Shown here one piece after another: positions 43,461-53,658 of a stretch of 64,000 nucleotides of DNA. The first letter of the stretch is position 1, and the number at the start of each line of letters is the position of its first letter. Both the position numbers and the translations under genes were made by a program. The notes beneath the pieces were generated by a model. It was not told the origin of the DNA, made no database searches, and was given only the letters and a program-made list of their open reading frames with translations. This stretch comes from Paraconiothyrium sp. Pb-2020 (lineage: Eukaryota > Ascomycota > Dothideomycetes > Pleosporales > Didymosphaeriaceae). The DNA lies in the NCBI GenBank assembly GCA_022419385.1, contig JAJUBI010000002.1:1488001-1552000 (forward strand), given 5' to 3'.

Positions 43461-45128
43461 TCAGCACATCCAGAACTCGCCACTAAACCTCGGCCGCCCA
43501 TATTTCACATCGTCGGCCCCGTCGCGCCGCATACTATTCAAGAAGTCCCGAATTGCAGACGGCAAGGTAGGGTTGTTCCAAGCTGCGAATGCCAGTCCTA
43601 GATACGCTATGTTATTCTCCTTGCCGTTGTGCATTAGGCATAGCAATGCGCCGCCCATCGGGAATGAAATCGTTGTGGCACCCCAAATGCCACAAGAGGG
43701 GTCGAGGAAGTACGGCACACTTCGAGAGATCTGGCGTGCATACAGGAGCGCATCGCATGACCTGAGTAGTAATCCCTGAGAAGACGCTAATGCTTTTGAT
43801 GGGGAGACAATTTTGTTGGCATGTATCCCCATCACGTGAGCCTATGTATATAGTTCTCCGCATATAGATAATTCACAATACATCTGGTTTCCCCTCATAT
43901 TCTAGAAATTTCCAGCGCGCCGTAGATGTACAGGCATGCAGTCCAGTAGTAAAGCGTAAGATACGCAGTTAAGATGCCACTGGAAGCTATTTCAACAGGC
44001 TCGTCCGTGTCTGGAAAAAGTAAGTTCCCGGCCATGTACTGTAGCCCAAGACTGAAGTTGCGCTTCCAGCTTTCTACACTTGAGTGCGATGCTTGCGCAA
44101 GCAGTAGACTCCGTCGCCTCACTAATCTTTGGATGCAGATTGTCGATGTCTCCAAGGATCTCTGGAATACCAACGAGTATGTCTAGCAAACTATCTTTGG
44201 GCGTCTTGGGACGTTTGTTCCAGGGCATGGTCTTCCACTCGACACTATCGAATTCCGAAGCCTTGCGTGTCCGTATAGCCGCGATGATCGGCGAGAGTCG
44301 ACCGTCCACAAAGATCTGGTGCACGAGATCATCCTGAAACCCATTCGGTGTCCTTGCTTTAATTATCGCAAGTTCGCCATGTGCATGGCTGCGCCAGCTT
44401 TGCGCTTGCATGGTGGAGTTCATGTCGGCGCCAAAAAGTATCTCGAATATTGCTGCGACCCTTGGGACAAGGAGCAATGCTTCGGATCTCACCCTACTCG
44501 CGTCCATCAAGGCCTTGCGCGTCTCTTGCAGTGCCTGTCCGTACATCTTTCTGCCTTGTTGCGTCTATTCTTCCTCTCTGTGTACTTTCCCCAACATCGC
44601 AGTACCCAGCGCTATGACTGCTAATTTGAGGGCGTCATCGCGCGCGAAGGCGCATGAGATGACAGAGGTGAAGTTGTTTGGCCGTTTCAAGTGGTCGCCA
44701 TTGTCCTGACTGCATTGCGGCAGATACATGGAGAAGAACAGTTCCAGTGTCTTTTCTCGGTATGCTGAATTGGCGAGGCCATGCGGTAACCAGATGTTGA
44801 ACTGCGATGGGGTACATATCCTTAGTTCGTCGCGGTGAGGTTGCGTCGATGATTTGACAGGACCAGGATATCTCCTGCTGGGTGGTACTGCTCCAATCGA
44901 TGTAGAGGTGGAATTTACGATTTGTGTGAACAAAGATCCTGTCTAAGTCATAACCATCACACACAACACCACGAGCCTCGCACTGTCCACAGGAAGGTCG
45001 CTTGAGATCGCACTGCGTGGATCAGCACTGCCACATTCCCGTCTGTAAACATCGGATCGGAGACTTACGCCTTTCTTTCGATTGCGGCACGTTCTGCAGC
45101 CTTTGCTCCTACCGGGTACTCCGACCAT
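43461..45128 (-). pseudogene. degraded Zn2Cys6 transcription factor gene
   Basis: Read on the minus strand, the gene starts at 45128 with a perfect zinc cluster. Cysteines 11, 14, 21, 28, 31 and 38 are split by an intron with a GTAAGT donor after RNRKKG and an acceptor CACGCAG before CDLKRPSC. The body then breaks. A phase change follows DRIFVHTN (only a 31-nt intron would fix it). An in-frame TAG at 44567-44565 interrupts KVHREEE*TQQGRKMYGQ. A further phase change near 44050 separates LEAQLQSW from LTAYLTLYYWTACLYIYG, and a non-coding gap of roughly 60-100 bp precedes the typical C-terminus (43461-43835: ARQISRSVPYFLDPSCGIWG). The domain order matches fungal C6 regulators of the acriflavine-sensitivity type. 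It is probably non-functional. Confidence 0.8.
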
Positions 45129-45955
45129 CTCGCCCAGCTCATTATACGGCCAAGCCTTTCAATCATAAGAGCTCCCCACTTTTTGGCTTCGCTAATCTGC
45201 AACAGGGAATGAAATAATTCGTTAACGCTAAGGTAAGCTGACATGCCGGTATCGTGGAGAGCGCTAAAAATCACAGCGATGATATACGAAGTCTCAACAA
45301 GACCTCAACACAAAGTTTCTCTACGTAAAATCTATTTGCGGCTTCGCTCCTGCATACAGACAAGCTCAAAAGAAACTTTGGGCCCAGATATTCCGGATAT
45401 TCGGTTTATATTGTCGCTTATCTCAGGGTGCACGAGATATTGCATAACCCAAGTGCTCGTCAGAAGTCTATGACGTAGGCGTCGATCTCGCATCGACCCC
45501 GGCGCAACAACGCTCCGCATCCTTCGCTTTGATCCGTGTACATGGCTGTTAGCGAGGGTGATTTTCGTACTAACGGCACGGGCGAACTCTTAAACCGTGG
45601 AAAGCTGGTTGCTGTAGCGAGCATCAACCGGCGCCTTCGGCAGCTTGGTATGACCGTAGCGCTGTTATTTGTGAGCGTTTCTGTCGCCCGTACACTATGA
45701 CTGGTAGGGCTGTGTCTCGAGCAGCAGCCATGGCGAAGGGGGCTTTCCGTCTGCGTGACGATGGTGTAAAACGCATCGGGGTGATTGATCTCGAAGCCAT
45801 GCGAAGACTGAGATGATATAAAGTCTTGCATTCGTCGAGTAAATTGTATACCAGCCTACACAACCAGATTTTCTATCTCGGATCCAGGCATCGACATCGC
45901 TATTAGTCACATTCGTCTCACCCGACAGCTCGACAAAGCGCAAGACATAATCAGC
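45129..45955. other. intergenic / promoters, no gene seen
   Basis: It lies between the start of the broken regulator and the start of the DUF2306 gene. Several frames on the minus strand (45065-46123) have no domain and overlap the DUF2306 start. A divergent promoter region is likely. Confidence 0.5.
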
Positions 45956-47217
45956 ATGGTGCAATCGACTCGTCCCCCAAGGAGCGGCTTCAACGCATTC
46001 GCCCGCAAAATATACAACCCTCTTGGTTTCTCGAAAGCCTACAATTTCATCCTCTGGTTTATCTTCGCCGGTGCCCTGTTCGGTTGTATGTCTCCCCAAT
46101 CCCAATGTCGATCTTCGCTTCAATGCTGATAAAGCGACTAGTCACTCTAGCCCGTTTCACGTATCTCAACTTTGGTGGCATCTTCTGCCCCAGTTCTGGC
46201 TCCAGTGGCGCGAACGGCGCTGCTCCTGGTGAGTGTTACTGGTACCGTTCGTATGATTGGTATAAGACGGGCATCATCTTGCACCTAGCTGGCATTCTCC
46301 CCGCCTGCATATTTGTCGTCATCCAGTTCACGCCCGTTATACGCCACAAAGCTATCATTATTCACCGTGTCAGTGGTTGGCTCGCCATGCTGCTATGGAC
46401 GGTGAGCCTAGTCGGCGCTTTGATGATCGCAAGACGCGCATTCAATGGCACCCTTGATACGCAGGCTTGGATTGGACTTGTGGGTTTCGGCACCTCCTTC
46501 TGCTTCGCATTGTCTATCTGGAACGTAAAGAGGTTGCAGATTGAGCAGCACAGGGCATGGATGCTGAGAGGCTGGTTCTACGTGAGTGATACTCCCATCA
46601 TTAGTTATACAAGATGGTCACTAACGCGAAGTAGGCTGGGTCAATCCTCACCAACCGCATCATTCTTATCATCGCCACGAATGTTATATCCTCCATCGGC
46701 TCGTACTATACTGTGTGGCCCTGCGCAAAGGTTTCTTTCACAATGCGTTCAGATAAGGCCACATTGGCATTGTATCCGGAGTGCGCATCCTTTATAAATG
46801 GAACAAATCCGCATCAACAAGCGGTTGTCCACGCCAGCTTCAACAGTGGGCTCCCCACCGAGATTGGCGCGGGCTTGAACATGTGCTTCGGAATGGCTCT
46901 TTGGGTGGCATTGGCCATGCACGCTGTCGGCGTGGAAGTTTATGTATGTTCTATCTCGTGGCGTTTGAGCATAGGCTAGGGGCTAATTATGTTACCAGTT
47001 GCACCTCACACCAAATGAGGCCAAGCGCTTGAGGAACGTCAGCTACCAACGTCAGCTCGAGGCTGGTATGAAGAAGCCTGGTTCTGCAGGATTGACAGCG
47101 GACCGACTGGGCGATGCCGAAACGTGGATGCCGCAGGCGAGAAAGGGGAGCGATAGTACGGCCGATGGTGATGTTGATGATCGAAAGCCTAACTCTGAGT
47201 TGCCAACGTCTCCTTGA
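45956..47217 (+). CDS. DUF2306 multi-pass membrane protein
   Basis: Four exons, 45956-46085, 46142-46581, 46635-46943 and 46999-47217, give 365 aa with all junctions in phase. The N-terminal block YNPLGFSKAYNFILWFIFAG, the luminal loop with Cys and YDWYKTGIILHL, then ILPACIFVVIQFTPVIRHK and LQIEQHRAWMLRGWFY are hallmarks of the fungal DUF2306 family. The protein has about seven to eight membrane segments with conserved His residues (HLAG, RHK, HRVSGW, QHRAW) that may bind a cofactor such as heme. The C-terminal ~70 residues are polar and cytosolic. Function unknown. Confidence 0.92.
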
Positions 47218-47412
47218 AGCTGATTTTTTAATATTACAATTCCAGAATTTGTCACACGACCAAGCGTTTGACTAGTTGAGGGCGCTTTGTTCACGGTCTG
47301 ACATAGACCAGTGTTGTACCCTATGCGTCGGTGAAATGAATTAGGATTATTTCATTCGTATTTTACAAGGAAAATCGTGAAGCTCGCAGGCGCATGATAA
47401 AGCGCGCGTATT

Positions 47413-48422
47413 CTACCAGGGAAGTTCAAGAGGAATGGGAAGCTGGTCCTTGGGCCCAAGAACTACGTCCGCGGTGCCGATATCCCTGATGTACATATTA
47501 GCGGCGTCAGAGTGTTTACACAACAATGCTCACGTCGCTCCCCGAGGCGCCCAATATGTCCCGGTTTTCGAAATGTCGAAGGTTTCGATCCATTCGAAGA
47601 GAGACCTTGCAGCAACATCCGGTGTCACAGCTAAGCTATATTAGTCCTCAGTCATCATTGTTTCGTGCGCAACGTACCTCCACCTTCATCCCAAAATTTG
47701 TCGAACCCCACGCCACGTGTCATCTCTGTTCGCATGAACCCTGGGTGAACGGTAGCTATTGCGACACTCCTATCTTTCAGATCCAGGCTGAGTAATTTCG
47801 CTGACATATTCAATGCGGTCTTGCTAGCGTGGTGCCTGTACACAGTGAGCAGCTGTCCAAGCGAGGTAGGTATCGCTTACCCGTAATTGCCGCCGCCCTC
47901 CTTTTCGTGTCGTAGGGTGATGCTTCCGCTCTCAGATGAAACGAATATGATTTTGGATCCTTCGCTCAATAGCAAGTCTGAATCGTTGGCGAGAGTAGTG
48001 ACGAGGATAGTAGGGCCAATGACACAGGTGCGGTACATCTTCTCCTCTGCTTCAAATGACGGCTCCTTCAATGACTCTGTTGCAAAGTATCCCGCAGTTA
48101 CGATCACAATGTCGATATGAGAGATGGATTTACTGTGCAAGAAGTTTAGTAGCTTCTTGCCAGCATCTGCAGAAGCGATGTCGATATCAGGAACATAGGT
48201 AAGATTTTTTGCTAAAAGATGAGCACGTTAACCATTGGCGCAATAAGGAAAAAGTAAGTGTATGTTAGCAATGCAATTAATGAGACGAAAATGCATACTG
48301 CTAGGGGGAGGATTCCCTGTTCGTGCGGTTGCTAGGACGTGGTTGTTCGGATCTGACTTGTAGAGGTTTGCTAGACTGGCACCAAGGCCGCGAGTGGCGC
48401 CGACGATCAGAATGGTGGACAT
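47413..48422 (-). CDS. short-chain dehydrogenase/reductase
   Basis: Four exons, 48422-48299, 48211-47881, 47835-47678 and 47630-47413, give 276 aa. The N-terminal Rossmann loop is ILIVGATRGLG (residues 4-14). The second motif is IVIVTAGYF and the serine region is FVSSESGSI. The acceptor of intron 3 was set at GCTTAG|CTG to keep GGAVTPDVAARS in frame. The catalytic region reads NYGHHASKTALN, so the position four before the active-site Lys, normally Tyr, is His. The same reading may be common in this fungal subfamily. The protein is soluble and NAD(P)-dependent; substrate unknown. It is convergent with the DUF2306 gene. Confidence 0.92.
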
Positions 48423-48725
48423 GGTGACAGTTACAAGCAATTTGGGGTGTAGGAGTGTCGACGTTGTGTTGCAAACGGGCTCTCTTGTTAACCTTCAGGA
48501 TGAAGATGACGTAGGGGTGTTTGCGTGCTTGCATCACCCAATGACATGCACCGCTTATCGATAAGCTCAACAAGGAACCGCGACCGCGACCACGACGCGT
48601 CTGTTTTATCCTCTTCTCATCTAATGCGAGCGCCTTGGTTTTGCAAATGATTAGAACTCATCTCTAATTGAAAATTCATACAATATGTCGAGCCGCAAGG
48701 CAGGGCTCTAACCGCGCATAGGCAT

Positions 48726-50267
48726 TCACACATTCACTCCATCGTTAATCTCCACACCCCCCGGCAAAGTCTTCAGCCCTAAATTTTCGTCAGTATACTC
48801 TACTGCCTCTTCAGAGATATCGAGCTTACAGTTGTTGTTCCCTACATCTTCAACCGCTCTCTGCGCAATCTTGCATTTCATAGCCTCCTCATCCGTCTGC
48901 CTCGTCAACTCCTTGCACTTGTCGTTATCGCATCTCGCATTGATTGCGCGCTGCAGACTATCACCCTTCCATCCGAACATGTAGTCGCCGTGGTTCCCAT
49001 GTCCGGTACTGCTTTCAGTTACAACGCATTCATCTTGACCTACACAACGGAAAACACTTACGCATCGCCCATGCTAAACACCAATGGCTGACTTCCGTCC
49101 TCGGGCCACATTTCCTCCCCATTAAATTCTGTTGTGTCGAATATCACTTCATACATCAACTGCGGCAGATGCACTGGGTGCGTATCGGGGCATTTCCCGC
49201 GTTCAAGAGATGGAGTGTAGGGGCGGGTAACTACCGGATCAGCGTAAGGCTCGAAGGGAATCGTTGCGTATGCAACGTGGGACTGCAAAACATTAATATC
49301 TGAGCACATCCTCGAGGCTTAAGATACTTGCCTGGTGATCGGGAGAATCAAGGTTCTTGCCGTCCCAGCAGGTGGGAAATGTCACTACCGAGTGAGGTGA
49401 GCGATCGCTGTCAGGATACAAGAAATGGTTGGCTCTGGAGGGTTTGCGACGATAGAGAAAAGATCTATCGTACCTTGCGTCCGAATTCCGCCCTCGCACT
49501 GGTGGTCGGGAAGATGCGTCGTATCGTTACCTGTACAAGGCGCTCCACCAAATGGTTGCTGGTCTTTGAATAAACAACGATGGCAGATGCCTCGCGATTC
49601 GCCAGTTGTGTTGCGCAACATAGGGTTCCCTGCAAGCATGCGGAAGCCCTGTGCTAGTTCAGTACAGCCCCAACAGTCCACAGGAGGAAATATATACCGG
49701 AGCGAATGCCGTCACATTGCTTACACCGTCGTAAGTCGGAATATAATACACAGTATGGCCGCCGTCTTGGTGCAGTCCACCATTGGAAACCTGCTTCACT
49801 CTCTTATACGTTCCGTTACGAGCGCGGAAGTACAGCGCTGCCGTCCAGTAGTTACTTGGTTACGTCAATTATGTAGTCACGATGCGGTCGTGGCTATGTT
49901 ACCTAAAATCCTAGTGAAGGTAAGCTAGCTGCCTCGGAAGGGTGGTCTTTTGATTGGGTGGGAATTACTTACTTCATTAAATGTACAGCTGGTACAGGTG
50001 GACTGGGTTGGCAAGTCGTATTCAACGGGCTCCATCTCCGGTCTGAACGAGTTTCCGCCCCTAATAACTGTCAGATCGAGCACGGAAGACACAAGAAGAA
50101 GACACAAACACGATCTGATGTGTATGCGGCGTTCCGATCTGTCCCGGGTTTACCAGTGGGTCCAGTCTCTCAACCGTAAGTTGTGAGCACGCGAACCGCA
50201 TCATATGCGCAACTTGCGCCTTAGATGCGCTCGCAAGCACGAGTAACGGCAGCACAATACGATGCAT
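48726..50267 (-). CDS. DUF1996 secreted protein (copy B, intact)
   Basis: Eight exons (50267-50110, 50060-49973, 49910-49903, 49854-49698, 49648-49474, 49384-49332, 49282-49062, 49008-48726) give 380 aa. A signal peptide (residues 1-18) leads into FACSQLTVERLDPLVNPG and HTHQIVGGNSF, CTSCTFNEDFSNYWTAALYF, GFRMLAGNP, FPTCWDGKNLDSPDHQSHVAY and GHGNHGDYMFGWKGDSLQRA, all DUF1996 blocks. Exon 3 is only 8 nt (GATTTTAG) and supplies D-F-S at the conserved EDFSNYW motif. The intron after SPDHQ has a GC donor (CAG|GCAAGT, 49331-49283), so it is GC-AG. The C-terminal tail is acidic. It is a paralogue of the broken copy at 38.6 kb on the other strand. Confidence 0.93.
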
Positions 50268-51416
50268 ACTGATCGGTAACAAGGCCAGAAGTCGTGTAGG
50301 AAGACTAGAGTATAGCAAGGGTAGCAGCCCTCGCCAGTGAAGTATGTAACAGATTTGAGGCGTAAACGATGGATATATCCAGGTTCGACCAGTTACTCTT
50401 ATCGGTGTGGGGCATGTGCAACTGCCGTCGAACCAAGACATGCGATCACATCTCGAGTTTGGAGTTCGTTACCAGGGAAAATTGGGGTTGTGCTGTGGGG
50501 CAATTAATATACGACACGCACGATAGAAGAGGTTCATCTATTGACTGGTATCCTCCCGCATTATAGACGAGGTGTGTAAAGACATGATAAGCACGATGCT
50601 GGGCAGCAAGCGAAATTGGTTTGACTGCTGAGTTGAGACTTTGAAATATCAGGTGATGTAATGCTAGTATGGTCGGGGCGATGATGAGGCTGACGCAGAA
50701 AGGATGTTCCCAACCGTGTGAGTCGCAAGCTTTCTTTTTAACCAAACGATTACGATTAACTAATTGGAGCGTTTACTCCATTTCAAGTTAGACCCAGTGC
50801 TTATCGAATAATATCAATACCGTTATACCTATACACGAGGAAATCGAACGATGCCAGGCATCGCAGATGGACAACGCAGAACTGAACATCTCACAAGAAA
50901 TTCGCAAACAGACCAAAACAGAACCATACAACATGGCAAGTATCCTGCACCGCCTCGAGCTCCCCCACGGCCGTCGCGCTCTGCAGTGTGCACCATCCTT
51001 CATCCCCTATCAAACTCACAAAGCGCACTACCATCAACCAAAACCTTCAGTGAAAGGAGATTCTTCCCATGCAAACACATCAGGGGATTGCGGACACCGA
51101 GAATCCTGGGTAGGGCCAATTCTCTGGTCACTGCAAGAACCGATGCAAGCTGGGTAATGGTCCCAATCCTTTCTGGTTTCCCATCTCGATACTCAGCTCA
51201 AATTTTGCGGACATCTTTGATCCTTGAAGATCTTAATATCAGTCGAGGAAAATGCGAATTGCGACGTATGGCATTCGTGCTCGAGATTAGAGGGCACCTG
51301 GGTCTTGGCAGTGAGTATCCGGATGTTCGGACAGTGAGACTGGGCGAGTTCGCTGTATGGTCGTAGGAGGTCGTGTTGATATAAGTGTACCGGTCCACCG
51401 CGAATGTTCATCGTCA
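50268..51416. other. intergenic, no gene seen
   Basis: It contains the DUF1996 copy B promoter at left. Frames at 50446-51366 lie on both strands in conflicting phases without domains. Confidence 0.5.
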
Positions 51417-51722
51417 TCATATCGCTGCGGCGGGATAGTTATAGTATGCCTCCCGAAACAGTTCGTAGTTATTAGAAGACAGGGCATCAAGAGAGTCGGA
51501 CCGGGTGAAGCGCTCGTGTAGCGCATCGCGGGAGAGGCGGCCAGTAAGTGGCTTCCACGTACAAGACGACCAGCCTTCGAAAATGCAATTACCCCAGATC
51601 ACGCCTTCCTGATCCTGTGGGTGGCCCTCAATTTCGGGTATGACGCGAATTTTCCCAAGCAAGCCGTTTGTGGCGCTGCGGCGCCCAGTGTACGTCATCG
51701 CGTGGAATTCGTCAATCAGATC
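51417..51722 (-). other. open in-frame continuation beyond the stop of the acidic protein gene
   Basis: After the TAG at 51725-51723 the same frame stays open for another 101 codons (DLIDEFHAMTYTGRRSATNG onwards, ending YYNYPAAAI). Its composition is protein-like and has no start of its own beyond an internal Met. It could be the original C-terminus cut off by a nonsense change, or a read-through extension. Confidence 0.45.
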
Positions 51723-53658
51723 CTAATCTAAGCTAGAGATCTCATCATACTGCTGACGCTCCCAGTGTGCCCAGTACCGTACCAGTTCCGGAGGGTACAA
51801 ATGGCGGTTCTGTCGCATCAACTGCCTTGCGTGGACTATCTTGAGCCGGAACGCATCAAGCAAGAACAATCGAATAGGATCGCTTGCTTTCGTGTAGTGG
51901 AAAACATATTGAAGGTCTCCCGGCTTGAACAGCTTTAACGACTTGTGGTTCAGAAGAATCTTGCGCAGATGATTAAGAAGGACATCGCTGACGATGGGGC
52001 ATTGCAAGGACTGCGAGCAGCAGTATGCCTCAAGAATTTCACCAACAGTGTAATCTCCGACATCTTTGTAGACAGCTTTTGAAAAATCTTTGCCCTGTTC
52101 CGCATCTTCTCTATCCAGGTATACGTCCAGGCGCTCTGGTCGCTCGGCCAACTCGCCATTGAAAGTCGGCGCAAAGCAACTAGTGAAGAGATCAAAGCAT
52201 TTAACAGACACATCGATGACGTATACGTCTTCCACTGATGTTCCTGAAGCGCAGACAGCCTCGAACTTCTCACGATGGACAAACCGCATTTTCAAAGGCT
52301 GGTGCATATGGCAACCGAAAGGAGTGCGCTGTCTAGAAAGCGCTTCTGCATGGCGGTCACTCGAATGTTCCCCGAGATGATAGGGCTCGTCGTCTTCTGT
52401 GTCACCCTCCGAGTCGCTATCTTCTGAGTCGCTGGAGTTGCCGGGTTTGGTACCAGTATGAAACTGCTTCCACGCTTCCCGACACTTCTTGTCATAGCAG
52501 ATTCCTTCCTTGCAACACTCCACGCAACGATCGTCGAACCCCAGGTCCTGTGGCTGCAGAACAAAAGTTATGATCTCGTCAGCTGGGTCCAAGTCAATCT
52601 TGGCCGGCAAGGGTGCAGGTGGTCCGTCCTCGTCGCCATCGTCGCCTTTAGTGGGATCATTCCGGTTTACCTGTTTTGACGGCCTCTCGGCTTTGGTACG
52701 GCCCTTGATTCCATAGCTTTCCAATCCAGGTATAGAACCTTCGAACCATACGCCAGTGGTCTCTAAGACAGCCAGGTTGGCCTTGCCGAATCGCTTGCGA
52801 ACACCTTCCAAAGAATTGACGGAAGTATCGCCAGCATCGTGGATCATCTCTTTGACGGTATCGTAATCCACTTCTCCGGACTTGGGTGCCCATGGGTTGC
52901 GATAGACGTATGCTTGGATGTGCGCATCTGTCAATCCGCTTTTGTGAGCTTTGACGTAGTCCCAGTTGATGGGGCAGGCCTGTTGGTTGGTGTAGGATTT
53001 GGTAGGCGCGTATTGGCTTTTCGTCCATGATGAACGCTTGACGGGCGGTTGCACCGTGAATGCTAGCATTTGTGAGTAGCCTTCAATATAATTTTGGTAA
53101 GTCACACATACCTTCTGCAGGGGGGGCCACAGGAATCCAAGTATCGTTGTCGGTTTCGCTCCGTGCCTGATCATCGTGATACGTTTCTGTTTCGTCTCCG
53201 TCCTCACTCTCTGAGTCATTGGCCCCTTTTTTTTCTGATTCATATTCTTCGTCACTTAATTGGTCATCGGCCTCTGGGGCTGCCTGGGTCTGGAGGAAGA
53301 CTACTTCGCCTTGCGGCGAAGACACATTGGCAGTGTCAACATCCGTCTTAGAAAGTTTGACACGCTTCTGTGAGAGGATGTGGGAGCCGCTATTGGCTTG
53401 TACTGTTGAATCTTCCGGGCGATGGGATGCAGCTCTACGCTTCCTAGAGTTTGGTGTAACTTGCGCATCCGGCGGGTGGTAATCATTATTCCTAAGGCGT
53501 TTAGGAGCATGGTTTACCACAGTCTGTTCTGTATTTGACAGAGAGTCAGAAGCAAACTCTTCAGTCTTAGCTGGGCGCTTGCGGACCAGCTGGCCCGAGC
53601 CGGAATGCGCAGGTGGACTACCAGCGTCACGTGGTACTTGATCGGACCGCGACGCCAT
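51723..53658 (-). CDS. acidic nuclear-looking protein, possible BTB-like C-terminal half
   Basis: Two exons, 53658-53112 and 53062-51723, give 628 aa; the 49-nt intron joins AE|AF in frame. The N-terminal ~180 residues are disordered with basic clusters (RKRP, KRLR, RKRR) like nuclear localisation signals, followed by an acidic Glu/Asp stretch. The middle has a Trp/Tyr-rich helical unit (PINWDYVKAHKSGLTD) and a Cys cluster (CVECCKEGICYDKKC). A second acidic stretch (SDSEDSDSEGDTEDDE) precedes a region that faintly resembles a fungal BTB/POZ fold (VYVIDVSVKCFDLF, PERLDVYLDREDAEQG). No firm family is recognised. The stop may be premature (see the following in-frame segment). Confidence 0.75.

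Noticed and set aside
43825..43870. Segment resembling 39440-39510 (ATCACGTGA followed by TATATAG and CTCCGCA)
   Set aside because: Spacing between the shared words differs and the match is short; a common small insertion in both broken genes cannot be supported.
49283..49499. Reading exon 6 of DUF1996 copy B without splicing
   Set aside because: It ends in a stop right after SPDHQ, while the GC-AG splice continues into conserved sequence.
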